This document shows positions 23,726 to 34,773 of a stretch of DNA of 64,000 nt, in pieces. The position numbers and the translations under genes are program-made. The notes beneath the pieces were generated by a model. That model made no database searches and was not told where the DNA came from. It worked only from the letters and a program-made list of their open reading frames with translations. Origin of the DNA: Galeopsis tetrahit (taxonomy: Eukaryota; Streptophyta; Magnoliopsida; Lamiales; Lamiaceae); NCBI GenBank assembly GCA_963675135.1, contig OY776130.1:29504001-29568000 (forward strand). Reading direction: 5' to 3'. The number at the start of each line of letters is the position of its first letter. The stretch's first letter is position 1.

Positions 23726-26700
23726 TAATGGATCATGTCGACCTGTCCTACCACATCTCTTGCAAGTTGTAGTCTTGACCCTACGAAATTCTCTGTACGA
23801 AGTGATTCTCTTTTGCTTGGGTCTACCAGGGGGTTTGTTAAGGATGGGTGGTAGTATTTTTTCATGTCTGGACTCAGAAATGAATTCAAAACGTTTTGTA
23901 TCTGGCACAGGAATTAGATCTTCTTCATAACATTGCTTGTATGTGGATGTAAAGAAATAATCCTCAATGAGGTTGGACACCGAATCACAATGCTTCTTAA
24001 TAACAGCAACGACATGTGCGCACGGGAATCTTGTGATCTGCCATTGAAAACAAGTACATATTTTACACTCCAAATCAACTGCGACAGACGTCGTTGAACG
24101 CACCTCAAACTGTCCATTAGGATAAATTGAAACACCCCATGATGCACTTATGTTTGCGAGTTCGTTCCAACGATCTTCTTTGCTAGGAACAAGCAATCCA
24201 GTCCATTTATTACTTTTTTCACGTCTTTCTACAAACCATTGTGATATCTTTTTCCCGATAGAGTCTAACATATAGGTAATTGGGAGACATCTAGCCTCAC
24301 TAATCCACATGTTAAAGGACTCTGCTGAATTAGATGTCATCTCACCATAACGCTTGATGTGAGGGGAATATGCAACTGCCCATTGTTTGTAGGGCATGTC
24401 TTCGAGCCATTGTTCTGCAATCTGACCACCAATTGATTTAAAAATCTCCATTTTCTCTTTGAAAATAGTGATGGTTGGAGCATATGCCCATTGCTTGAAT
24501 AGACCAGCCATGTTATCGCGATGTTGGGTGTTCCAACCTCCACCAAATTTGCCTCTGAGATTTAAAAGTAGATGGTACAGACAGTAAAAGTGGGCAGGAT
24601 CATTCCAAACATCATAAAAAGCAGACATCAACCCCAGATTCCTGTCTGATATGTAAATGATCTTCTTTTGATGAATAATAAGATCGCACAATTTGGTTAA
24701 GAACCATGCCCAATTGTTCTTGTTCTCGGCCGAGACTACATCGAATGCAACGGGAAAAAGGCCTGGAGAAAACGCAAGAAATTGTGGTCAGTAATATATG
24801 AGGAATTATATAATTTAAAAACAGTAAACTATTGAAATGAAATGTGCAAGAATCTGTTACCGTTGTTCCCATCCTTTGCAGTGGCAGCAAGCAATACGCC
24901 CTTTGACCTACCCTTTATAAATGTGCCATCTATGAATAACATTGACCTGCATTTTTTAAAACTCTCGTTGCATGCGTTAACACTACAAAAAAACTGCGAA
25001 ATACCGACGAAATTTTACCGACGGAATGAAATCCGTCGGGATTACCGACGGATTACCGACGGATTATCAAAGTCAACCGATTTACGGATATTCCGTCGGC
25101 AATCACAAAAAAAAAAAAAAGATTACCGACGGAAATTTCCGTCTCTAACCACAAAATTAAAAAAAAAATTAAAAAAATTAAAAAAAAAATTAAAAAAATT
25201 GTGATTACCGACGGAAATTTCCGTCTCTAACCACAAAATAAAAAAAATTAAAAAATTAAAAAAATTGTGATTACCGACGGAAATTTCCGTCGCTATATAA
25301 TCACAAAATTAAAAATTAAAAAAAATTAAAAATTTTTGCAAAAATTAAATTATCAATTAAAGAGGAAAAATTTTTAGTTATAAATTTATGATTGATTAAA
25401 ATATAAAATTTGTTGATTAAATTTGAAACAAATCGTTTAAATTATAAAATTGTTGATTATGTTAATTAAGAAATTATTGATTAAATTATAAAATTTTATA
25501 TTAAATTATAAAATTTTATATTAAATTAGGAAATTATTGATCAAATTAGGAAATTTTATATTAAATTAAAAAATTATTGATTAAATTAGAAATTTTTATG
25601 TTATATTGTTTGGACATAATTTCTTTAGTGTTTATATCCATTTAGTTTATATGATAATTAAGTGTGAATTAATAAATAAAATAATTAAAAAAAATTAAAA
25701 AAATTAAAAATAAAACTACATTTACAATTTATAAATTTTAAAAAAATTACAATAATTACAAGCCAAAAATTTACTAATTAATATAAATGGAATCATATTT
25801 AATCAAAACAAAAACAAAAAAAATTATACATGTGAATTTTAGAATTTTAATTAAGACCAAAAAATTACATTTACAATTTATAAATTAAAAGGTTAATATT
25901 ACAATAATTATAAATCACAAATTTAGTGATTAATATAAGTGAAAGAATGTTAATTATTAAATGAATTTGTTGTTTAACTTGTTTTGAATAAAAATATGAT
26001 GCATACATACATTAAATTATTAATATACTATTTGAAAATAAGATTCACACATATACAATAGTTATAAGTCACAAATATAGTGATTAATATAAGTAAAAGA
26101 ATGTTCAATTATTAAATGAATTTGTTTAAAAAAAGAGTAAAACATGTATAATAATATGAACTATTTAGAATTTTAATCAAAACATAAAAAATAAACAAAT
26201 TAGATTTACTATATATAAATTAAAAAAATTAAATTTAAATTAATTATAAATCACAAATTTAGTTATAGTAATATAGAAAGAAATTAATTTTGTGAATTGT
26301 TTAAAAAAAATTGGGTCGAAAATGAGTACATATACAATTAATATTACAATTATTAACGAAAAATAGACTTGTCCGAGTGGTGGTCCGGGCCTAGGTAAAA
26401 ATATTATTTTTTTTAAATTTTGATTTACCGACGGAATATTCCGTCGATAATTAAAAATAAAAAAAAAAATTGTCGGTAATTCCGTCGGTAATTAAAAAAA
26501 ATTAAAAAAAAAGAAAAAAAAATTCCGTCGGTAAGACTTACCGACGAGGTTGGCACCAACGGAATTTTTCCGTCGGAAAACACGGTTACCGACCGAATTT
26601 CCGTCTCTATTTCCGTCGGTAAAACAGCTCTTTTTTGTAGTGTAAACGACACAAAAATGCGCTCAAATCGGTTGGTTGTGGTATTCTTCTCTAGGTCTAC

Positions 26701-27650
26701 TATACTTCCGGGGTTTGTGCGTTTAACTGCCTCACAATACCAACGCAAATGGTCATAAGATTTCTCATAACTTCCAAAAATATTGTCTCTTGCTGCTTCT
26801 ATTCCTCGCCACACCTCCCAGTAAGGAAGTGCAGAACCGTATCCCTCATGTACATGGTGAATTACGTCCTTCACAGCAACAGTAGGATTGACTTTGACAG
26901 TATCCATAACAAGTTCCTTGACTATTTTTGGTCCTAACTTGTTCCTTTTTCACAAAGTAGGTTTCCAACACAATTATGAATTATGAACTAGGTTAGCTTT
27001 AGCAACGACAAAGCCGCTATTCATGGGTATTTTCTTGGCCTTGATGAACCATTCACAGTATTTATACTTGTACTTAAAGTTGAGTTTAGTCGAGTATTTT
27101 ATCAACTCATTCCTCCAACGAAAACTGTTCCAACACCACCTTCCATTATATTAACCCAATGATCGGATAAATAGGTCTTTTTTTTCTCAACTGGACATAT
27201 ATCAAAACTAGGTATACTACCCATTCCCTCAAAATCTATTCTATATTGGTTTTCTTCCTCTAAATTTTTTGAATCACTTGATAATGTGTTCTGCACTACA
27301 GATGATGGACTGACATGCAAGTGTTCACTTACTAGATTGTCATTGGCATTTGAAGACTCAACCATTTCACTGCACACTGTAACTTCGTTACTAATGACAA
27401 CAAATATATTAACTATCTTTTCGAAAGTAGCCTTACAAAATTATACCATACCATTCAAGTCGAAATCAGATTCTATGCAGATGTTATTGAGGCTGGAAAC
27501 CGAGTAAGCAATCGATAGACTACCTTGAGAACTTAGAGGACGCATATTTGTTATTTCAACAAATAAATCTGCAAAGGATGACGATTCAGTCAATCAAATC
27601 AACTTGTTTTTCCCATTGAAATCAACCTTGCAGAAAATAATATAATCCAT
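23726..27650 (-). pseudogene. MuDR-type MULE transposase, interrupted
   Basis: The transposase that would bind the TIRs and catalyse cut-and-paste transposition. A likely start is ATG at 27650 (MDYIIFCKVDFNG). The N-terminal part carries a stop after about 18 codons and another break near 27100. The central part includes WEVWRGIEAARDNIFGSYE and CEAVKRTNPGS; then, after the CACTA insertion, CRSMLFIDGTFIKGRSKGVL, with the first catalytic Asp in IDGTF. A 98-base GT-AG intron (24763-24860) follows. The next exon has FPVAFDVVSAENKNNWAWFL, YISDRNLGLMSAF and the SWIM finger CKICTCFQW...FPCAHVVAVI, then a CKRCGRTG knuckle. The C-terminus is cut by the long LTR at 23722. The extreme end of the protein is missing. 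Confidence 0.85.
24981..26642. mobile_element. non-autonomous CACTA (En/Spm) element in the MULE transposase
   Basis: Begins CACTACAAAAAA and ends TTTTTTGTAGTG, with an exact 3-bp target duplication TAA on both sides (24978-24980 and 26643-26645). Both subterminal regions are full of ACCGACGGA words in both orientations, the kind of array CACTA transposases bind. Three left-hand units with the palindrome GACGGAAATTTCCGTC lie between 25120 and 25300. The interior is extremely AT-rich with degenerate repeats (for example near 25860, 26060 and 26230) and has no transposase. It interrupts the MULE transposase just before the first catalytic Asp. Confidence 0.92.
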
Positions 27651-27939
27651 TTTAATCCTGGACTATATCGACAGCCTGTCCAATGCAAATATATTCGAAA
27701 AACAATTAATTGATGTACAAAAATACCTAATCTACAATGTAAGAACTAAAAATCAGAATAATTAATTCATGATGTCATATGCGCAATTATATCGATGATG
27801 TAATATACAATATGAATTGTGGAGGAACAACAATGACTGCATATGTTTAACGAATTCAATGATTGATTTCATGATATGAACAATAATCGAACGATAAAAA
27901 ACAATAGACAAGTATTGGACACGTACCAGAATCTGGATC

Positions 27940-28130
27940 TATTATCAATATGCAGTTCCTTATTCTGGTTTTAGTGCATAATCGAATATGATAAATTGAA
28001 ATCGAAATTGATAATCCAATTTGGGAAATTTCTTATTCTGATTTCATTGCATATCCGAATCTCGTAAATTGAATTTGAAGATGGAATTTGGAAAATTTCC
28101 TTAATTTGATTTAAGCGCATAAAAAGAATC
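27940..28130. repeat. degenerate ~75-bp direct repeats upstream of the MULE transposase
   Basis: Three loosely similar units around TTATTCTGATTTTAGTGCATA and AATTTGGGAAATTTC. They lie between the right TIR and the transposase start, where subterminal regulatory repeats are expected. Similarity was judged by eye. Confidence 0.4.
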
Positions 28131-28229
28131 TTAGGTTTTAATTTTCGAATTTAATTTCAAAACTAAATTCTAGGAATTAATTTCAAAATTCATATTAGTT
28201 TTAAATCACGAATTTAATTTAAATAATTA

Positions 28230-28354
28230 TTTTAAGGGTATCATGGGTATTTTGGCTTTGATTTGACTATATTAGAAAATTATTAAAGTTGGTGTTTCTA
28301 TTTGCTTAAGGGGTGCTAATAGTGACTCTATTAGGGAATAATCTCTAAAAAGTA
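28230..28354 (-). repeat. MULE right terminal inverted repeat and 9-bp duplication
   Basis: On the minus strand it starts GAGATTATTCC and then CTAATAGAGTCA, with a second CTAATATAGTCAAA about 65 bp inward, mirroring the left end. TAAAAAGTA at 28346-28354 is the exact copy of the left flank. Confidence 0.78.
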
Positions 28355-29014
28355 TTATGTAACCACATTAAAAAAAAATTAGTGTGTTAATGTGTGTGTT
28401 TTTAAAGACATTGAATTAATAATAAGTGTGTGAATATATACTCAATTACCACACACAATAATAAACATTGTCTAACACTAAAATAGATGTGATTATAAGT
28501 ACATTTTAAATACATTATATTTTAAATGTGTTAATAAGTATTTATTTACGACACTAAAAAAAAAATTGTGTTAATATTAACTCTAATGCCACATTATTAT
28601 GTTAGAATTATAAAAAAAATCAAATTATATTAATTTTTTATTTTATTTTATATTGGCTGATAAATAATATTTTTAAAAATATAAATAACGATTTTATTTA
28701 ATGAAATTTATTTTTTACTTAAATGAAAATTTTATATTCATAAATTATAAAATTTTAAGAATAAATAAAATTAATTTGAATTTTTAATCAACAAAAATTA
28801 TGCATTTTTTTCTTTCTAAAATCTGGTCGGTATACACCAACTTTTCTTTAAAAAAATGTTAAATTAAATTAATAGGCACACAATATACGATTTTTCAAAA
28901 TATTAATAATATATTTGTATTTGTCTATTTTTTTATACTAAGTAAGTTGTAGTAAACTCCAATCCTTAGATCCAGGAGGTCTAAGTAATTGGTGTATTTT
29001 TTTATTTTTTTTAA
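28355..29014. other. AT-rich spacer, no gene seen
   Basis: Low-complexity AT-rich DNA with several GTGTTAAT and CACACTAA-like words and no reading frame worth reporting. It lies between the MULE and the first Helitron-derived block. Confidence 0.6.
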
Positions 29015-29379
29015 TCTACCCTTAATTACTATTTCTAAATTTTTTTCCCCACGTGGCTTCTAGATTTCTTCCGTTCTATTTTTCGAATTTTCTTAAAATT
29101 TACATTTATTTTTTGTTCTCTCTCCTCTTTCTTCACTTTTTCACTATTCTTTTACAGTTTTCTCTTTCACTCTCTCGATAGGTTTTTTTTAATTAATTGT
29201 TTTCTTTATTCTTTATACATTTTTCTTTTATATTTTTTAAATAATTGTTTTACTTCTCTCCTCTTCCTCCCTCTCTCTTTTTTCTCAATAGATTTTCCCT
29301 CTCCTTACTCTCTCTCTTGACATTTTCTCTCTCCTTACTCTCTCCTCTAGATTCTTTAGGGTTTTCATCAATATTCTTT

Positions 29380-29553
29380 TTTTTTTTTTTTGATGGAAGT
29401 TAAATACCTCTCCCTTTTTTTCCCCTCTCCATGACTCGAACCCAGGATGATAGCTCAAGTGGTTAGAGCACCACTACCTAGGCCTTAGGGTCCTGGGTTC
29501 GAGTCATGGGGAGGGGAAAATGGATGGGTATTTAATGTAATTCAAAAAAAAAA
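29380..29553 (+). mobile_element. tRNA-derived SINE in an inverted (foldback) pair
   Basis: The right half, on the plus strand, has pol III box A TAGCTCAAGTGG (29451-29462), box B GGGTTCGAGTC (29495-29505) and a 3' A run. The left half is the 3' part of the same SINE in the opposite orientation, starting from a T run and ending at CTCCATGACTCGAACCC. The whole unit is flanked by an exact 13-bp duplication ATCAATATTCTTT (29367-29379 and 29554-29566). The two halves therefore probably entered together by one target-primed event. Confidence 0.85.
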
Positions 29554-29837
29554 ATCAATATTCTTTAAAAAAAAATTAAAATTTTTTTATCCCTTCTTTT
29601 CTCGACTGATTTTCTCTCTCCTTATTCTCTCTTTGATAGGCTCTCTCTTTTACCGGTTCTTTACAGTTTTTTTTAATATTCTTTAAAAAAAATTAAATTA
29701 TTCTTTAAAATTTCCTTAAATTTTTCTCCCACTTTTCAATTATTTTCGGTTTCCAACATTTATTTTTATTTACAGTTTTCTTAATTTTCTCTCTGTTTAA
29801 TTATTTTTTTGTCATTTTATCCGTCAAGAACCAAACT

Positions 29838-29940
29838 GTATCAAAGTCCGACAAGGAAAATTAAAAGTAAAAGTTGTACGATGTTGGACTGTATTATGTA
29901 AGCAAAAGAATTACTTTGAGTTGGTAGTCATTGATGAAAA
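29838..29940 (+). pseudogene. RPA70-like exon 1 remnant
   Basis: The plus-strand sequence matches the first exon of the RPA-like gene at 34612-34773 in the opposite orientation. It covers codons around VKVVRCWTV and KQKNYFE..VIDEK and ends at a GT donor right after the Lys codon. Small indels shift the frame. Replication protein A-like genes are regular passengers or accessory genes of plant Helitrons. Confidence 0.6.
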
Positions 29941-30054
29941 GGTGAGCATTTATTCTAAATTTCTTCTATTTACTCTTAATTTTCATTTCATTTCATTTTT
30001 TTATTCTCCATTTGATGTGACATTGATTTTCTATTTAGGAAACAAAAATACAAG

Positions 30055-31020
30055 TTACTGTATTTGTGCACATGTTCATAAATTAGTTAATAAATCCCAA
30101 ATTTCATTTTCTAATTGTTCAGAGACTATTTCATTGAAGTCTTTAACAGAAGTATATTTTTTAAATAATTGGTATGAATTCAATCTATGATTAATTTCTT
30201 AAATATTTCTCTTTGCATTGTATATTTTTTCACAATCTTCCTCTATTGTTCTTCTTATTCTTATATTCAGTGGTTTATCAGTTTGCTAGAGAAGAATTCG
30301 AATGCAAAACCTCAATAGGTACGTTAAAGAGCAGAATGAGATAAATGGGTGGAGTACATTGACCTAGTTTTGAGGTTAACACATAGCGCTTTTCTATTTT
30401 GCTATTTTTATAAAATAACGTTTTTTGTTGATGATGTCGAATTGTATTCATTTGATTATTTGAACTCAATTAAGTGTTCTGACTACCTAATCATCGTCTT
30501 ATTCTCAGGGTAGGTGTAGCTTTTGAGAAACATTGATGAAAAGGCGGGTTTGTGGAATGGAATGAAGTTGGTTATAACTAGGCTATGAAAACATATTCTT
30601 GAGGCAAAAATCATTGGGAGTAGTTTGCACATCCCAGACTCTTCCGATGAAACATCTGTTGTTAGATATAAAAGGAGGTAGTTTTCATTTATTTCATGCT
30701 TTGTTATGATAATAAACAAAAGTAGAGGACAATTTATTTTCACTTTGGGATTGTTTATTCCAAAACCAGTTAAGCAGAACAAGATTGAAAATACTTGCCA
30801 CTTTTTCGGCAAAGGTTATTTACTGTGTTTGTGCATGTGTTCATAAGTTAGTCAATGAATTTTAAATTTCATTTTCTAATTGTTCAGTATTTGATCAAAG
30901 TCTTTTTAACAGAAGTATATTTCTTAAATAATTAATATGCAAAAAAACGTTGACCTGATTCAATTTATGATTAATGTCTTACATGTTTCTCTTTGCGTTG
31001 TATATTTTGTTCTTCTTATT
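30055..31020 (+). repeat. direct duplication of ~210 bp (30055-30270 and 30815-31020)
   Basis: Both copies share TTTGTGCA.TGTTCATAA.TTAGT, TTTCATTTTCTAATTGTTCAG, AACAGAAGTATAT and TTTCTCTTTGC.TTGTATAT in the same order. The helicase fragment lies between them, so part of the block was duplicated in tandem. Confidence 0.65.
30480..30790 (+). pseudogene. Helitron helicase C-terminal fragment I
   Basis: Translated across stops and frameshifts, the plus strand gives the C-terminal helicase signature of plant Helitrons (Pif1-family): a VGV..LRNIDEKAGLWNG-like region, LEAKIIGSS, SDETSVVRYKRR and INKSRGQF. The match ends near the FIPKPV words. No intact frame longer than a few dozen codons remains. 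A second copy with the same upstream sequence lies at 32690-33015. Confidence 0.65.
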
Positions 31021-31032
31021 CCTATATTCAGT

Positions 31033-32460
31033 GGGTTGGTCTGCTGTGGACTCGAGTGCATGTTGTGCACTCTAGTCCATGTTGCACTTTTCAGTTGTAC
31101 TGACTTGCACTTTTTCATTACTTACACTTTTTGGTAAAATGGTGTTACACTTTTCAATTATTAAACTGTATAATAATATTTTTATTTATAGTGACTTATA
31201 CTTTTTAGTAATATTGTGTTACACTTTTCAGTTATACTGACTTGCACTTTTCAGTTATACTGACATGCACTTTTTTATAATATTGTGTTGCACTTTTCAG
31301 TTATATTGATTTACACTTTTTATTAATATTGTGTTACACTTTTCAGTTATATTAACTTGCACGTTTCAGAAATATTATATTTCACTTTTTAATTATACTG
31401 ATTTAAAATATATATATATATATATAGCAAAAAAGCATCCATTTTTTTATTAACTAAAAAAATAAAGCGCAAAAAAGAAAGGAAAAAATATTTTTTTTAC
31501 AAAATAAAAAGGGAAAAAATAAAGTACCAAAAAACAAACCGGCGTAAAAAAAGGATAAAGAAAAAAAAAGAGCGAAAAAAGGGGAAAAAACAGCAAAAAA
31601 AAAAAATGGACTTGGTCAACTCGAGTGCATGGCATGCACTCGAGTGTATTTTAGACCATGCCATATTCGAACAAATTCCGTCAGTTAGGTTTTAGAGAGA
31701 AGGGAGAGCTTCTCTCTCTAGGGAGTTGCTTCTCCCTTTCTTCACTGGCCTCCGTCGCAGATCCGTCGTTCACGTTGCCGTCATCGTTCTTAGTCTCTGT
31801 TGCTGCTTTGTCTTTGTTGTCGCCTCAAATCTGTTGGTTTTTCGCTTCTCTCCGATCTCTTCTGTTTTTTTTAGTTTTTGCTAGATTTGAGTTGTAGATC
31901 TGCAGATTTAAGTTGTAGATCTGCAAATTTGAGTTGTAGATCGGCAGATCTGAGTTGTAAATCTGTAGATCCAGTGTAGTTTTTTCAGTTCTTATTAGGG
32001 ATCAACGTACATCTTATCCGTAACGGAGCCACGGTGACCGTTCGGGTATTTCTTCGTTGATCCTATTTTATTGCTTTCTTAGGTAGTTTTGATGCAAGCT
32101 TAGTTTTTATTTTTGTTTCTGTTGGATGTCTCTGTTGCGCGGGCTTTGTTGTGTTTGTGAGACTTTTTTGGTGGTTGGGCTCCTTGAGATGGTCTCGAGA
32201 GCCCTGGTGCTCTTGTACTTTTGAATCGGGTACTCGTGGAACTTGGACGCCTTAGTGTGGGGTTGTCTCATTTAAAGATTGGAGACTTGGACGCCTGTTA
32301 AAGACAAAGGGAAGCTCGTCTTTCCTCTTCACGTGATTGGAGTGGACGGCGATATCCGTTTGGTTTGAAGATCAAGATCTTAGGCTCGTTATTTGTAACT
32401 CTATTTTATGATCTTGTAAACCCTCCATCAAAAAAAAAAAAAAAAAAAAAAGACCATGCC
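31033..32460. mobile_element. short MULE-type element, copy 1, with nested retroposon
   Basis: The left end GGGTTGGTCTGCTGTGGACT continues with CGAGTGCATG; the right end on the opposite strand is GGCATGGTCTAAAATACACT and again CGAGTGCATG. An exact 9-bp duplication ATATTCAGT lies at 31024-31032 and 32461-32469. The interior is made of repeated CACTTTTCAGTTATACTGAC-like words and an A-rich purine stretch. The true right end became visible only after recognising the retroposon (31669-32450) inserted in its last bases. Confidence 0.8.
31669..32450 (+). mobile_element. poly(A) retroposon, LINE-derived, in the MULE-type element
   Basis: A 782-bp sequence ending in a run of about 21 A and flanked by a perfect 16-bp duplication AGACCATGCCATATTC (31653-31668 and 32451-32466), the signature of target-primed reverse transcription. 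The left part (GAGAGAAGGGAGAGCTTCTC) resembles 5' leaders of plant L1 elements. The middle has three or four repeats of a GAGTTGTAGATCTGCAGAT unit. There is no RT or endonuclease frame, so this is an internally deleted LINE or a non-autonomous partner. Confidence 0.8.
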
Positions 32461-32689
32461 ATATTCAGTAGGGTTATGGAAAACTTCAATATTTTGTTCT
32501 TTCTTATTCTCATATTCAGTAGATTTATGGAAAAATTCAACAGGTTAAGCGTTAAAGGGCAGAATGAGATAAATGGGTGAGTACACTGAGGTAGTTTTGA
32601 GATTAATACATTGTGCTTTTCCATTTTGCTATTTTTATAAAATAACGTTTTTTTTTTCTGATGATGTCGAATTGTATTCCGTTGATTAT

Positions 32690-33015
32690 TTGAACTCAAT
32701 TAAGTGTTCTGGACTACCTAATCATCGTCTTATTCTTAAGATAGGTGTAGCTTTTGAGAAACATTGATCAAAAGGTAGGTTTTGTGCTAACAGGACTAGG
32801 AAAACATATTCTTGAGGCAAAAATCATATCCGAAAGAAACATTAGCAGTAGAGTGCACATCCCACAGGAATGACTCTTACAAAAAATGAAACAATTGTTG
32901 TCAGATTTAAAAGGAGACTGTTTTCAATTCTTTTGTGCTTCGCTAAGACAATAAAAAAGAGTTAAGGACAATCTCTTTCCATTGTGAAATTGTTTCTTCA
33001 AAAACCAATTTTTGA
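32690..33015 (+). pseudogene. Helitron helicase C-terminal fragment II
   Basis: Same region and strand as fragment I, including about 200 bp of shared upstream sequence (GCAGAATGAGATAAATGGGT and GATGATGTCGAATTGTATTC). Words such as CACATCCCAC and GATTTAAAAGGAGA correspond to the HIP and FKRR positions of the helicase. Several stops and frameshifts. It ends directly against the minus-strand RPA-like gene. Confidence 0.6.
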
Positions 33016-33045
33016 GTGAATAAAAATACTTTCAATTAGAATTTC

Positions 33046-34773
33046 GACTGCAGTTTTGCCGATGAGTGGAATAAGAATGCTATCAAATAAAGTCAAAAAG
33101 ACTGATCCCGTGTCGTCAACAACATTAATGACCAACTTGTACCTAATAAAAGTAATGAGTAAGAGTAGTTCATTTTTTTAAGTTAAAAAATTATAATAAA
33201 ATCACCATAGACTGGTTAATACCTGGTATCAAAATTTTATAATTCGATGTCACAATTTCTGCATTTGATTGTGTCGGCACCATACAAATTTTTTCTACGA
33301 CACTTGGGGCAGACTTGGTAGTACCAACTGGACTTAGTGTCAATGACCATGTAACATTTCTTAAACATAAAAAAAAATTTAATGTTATTTTTTATTCAAT
33401 ATTGTATGGTTTGCACTTATTGAAAAATATATATTTACCTTTGAAACTTTTTTTGATGTCCGCAATACAGTTAACATTCATGTTGTCTGTAAATTCAGAA
33501 TATGGGGATGAATCACTCTGTTGGCTAGGTGGAGCAGGAAGATTGTTCATAATTTTCTGAAGACTGTATCAATAAAATAGATGAAATTAAATAATTTTAT
33601 AAATTATACATAAGGGTAATGTACAAAGAAATACTTAAAATGAGTAAACATGTTATTCCGTATCAATTTGGAGTTGTTTGCTTTAATTTTTTAATTCTTA
33701 GAATGATCAGTCATAGTATGTAGTATAAGGGCAAAGATTAAGTTCTGGTAATTCAAAATGTAAGTACTTGCTTATGAAATCATGCACTTCATGTATATCT
33801 GCATTTATGGTCAGACGACTTGCGTACAAAGAATTTGACAAATGTTTTTCTAATTTGAAAACGTTGAAATCATCACTAATGAAAATAAGATTAATAAAAA
33901 TATTAGGCAATAAACAAACCTTTATAACTGTTTGGACTTTAGCATAGTCCAGAACAATTACGATGGGCTGAGATGGGTGATTGTTTCGGTAATCAATTAG
34001 GCGTTCATAAAGTCGCTCCCAAATTGTGCAACTCATTTTCGTATGCCTAATAAAATAATACGATGATACCAAATAAATAAATTGTGATTGAAAAATTAAT
34101 TACAGAATGGAATACATACTTTTTATCCTGTAGCTTGATATCCAATACATTTTTAATTCGTCTTTGGCATTGACAGATCGAATGTCAAAAATGTCCACAA
34201 CTAATGCTATAATATCTTTAAATCAAAAAATTAAAATTAGTTCGGAAAAGAAAGTATAATATACTAAATATGACCTCTCAGAATTTTATCTTCGTGGGAC
34301 TGAGAGTTGATATCATCAATAAAATCAAATTCAGATTGAATAAGTTCAATGACAGAACACCTTGTCATTTGTGTATGGTTGTGAAAGGTTAGTTTGTAGG
34401 GGTGTTTTGTAGCTAATATAAGGGTGTTGCGCTTTTCAACTCCGAAATTATACAAATTGTACGTAAGTCCTTCCTTAATAACTTTATGATACCTGTGTAT
34501 GAGGTATCTCGTAACATGTATTTTTATTCCCTAAATAGAAAATAAACGTCACATCAAATGGAGAATAAAAAAAAATGAAATGGAAATTAAGGGTAAACGG
34601 AAGAAATTTAGAACCTTTTCATCAATGACTACCCATTCAAAGTAATTCTTCTGTTTACTGTTGTTTGAAAATACAGTCCAACATCGCACAACTTTTACTT
34701 TTAATCTCCACGTTTCATTGTTGGGAGAAATATCATCTATGAGGGAGGGAGAATTGTGATGATATTGATACAA
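33046..34773 (-). pseudogene. RPA70-like single-strand DNA-binding gene, copy A
   Basis: Replication protein A large-subunit homologue of the type carried by plant Helitrons. Exons on the minus strand, in order: ~34773-34612 (ISPNNETWRLKVKVVRCWTV, YFEWVVIDEK), ~34533-34272 (GLTYNLYNFGVEKRNTLI, TKHPYKLTFHNHTQM, SEFDFIDDI), ~34215-34135 (IIALVVDIFDIRSVNAKDEL), ~34050-33920 (MSCTIWERL), ~33870-33690 (FNVFKLEKHLSNSLYASRL), ~33590-33440, ~33365-33235 (SSWYYQVCPKCRR zinc region) and ~33155-33046 (VINVVDDTGSVFLTLFDSIL). The order is that of RPA DNA-binding domains A, B and C with the CPKC...CRNC ribbon. A TAA inside the zinc exon, where copy B has CAA, ends the frame. Exon edges are approximate. Confidence 0.72.

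Larger units (their letters stand above)
16214..28345 (-). mobile_element. 12.1-kb Mutator-like element (MULE) with nested insertions
   Basis: The ends form degenerate inverted repeats: GGGTTAATAACTAATAGAGTCA on the left and, on the opposite strand, GAGATTATTCC followed by CTAATAGAGTCA on the right. Weaker similarity continues for about 110 bp, including a second CTAATA(G/T)AGTCAAA. Exact 9-bp duplications TAAAAAGTA flank both ends. Inside are a MuDR-type transposase on the minus strand (23726-27650) near the right end, a multi-exon hypothetical gene and two F-box pseudogenes near the left end. A long LTR (21465-23722) and a CACTA element (24981-26642) inserted later; without them the element is about 8.2 kb. 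Confidence 0.82.
29015..33015 (+). mobile_element. Helitron-derived block I (5' region, RPA and helicase pieces)
   Basis: The block starts at TCTACCCTTAATTACTATTT, preceded by A, a sequence repeated at 34923 and followed in both cases by a CACGTGGCTTCT box and pyrimidine-rich DNA. Plus-strand pieces of an RPA-like first exon (29838) and of Helitron helicase (30480 and 32690) follow in order. No 3' hairpin end is seen on this copy, so its right edge is a guess. Several younger elements are nested inside. Confidence 0.45.

Noticed and set aside
26365..26395. tRNA-like or SINE-like words (GTCCGAGTGGT) in the CACTA interior
   Set aside because: No second promoter box at the right spacing and no stem structure; likely chance.
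29446..29520. A tRNA gene, because box A and box B are well formed
   Set aside because: The cloverleaf stems do not close, and the unit ends in an A run inside a 13-bp target duplication. It is a tRNA-derived SINE.
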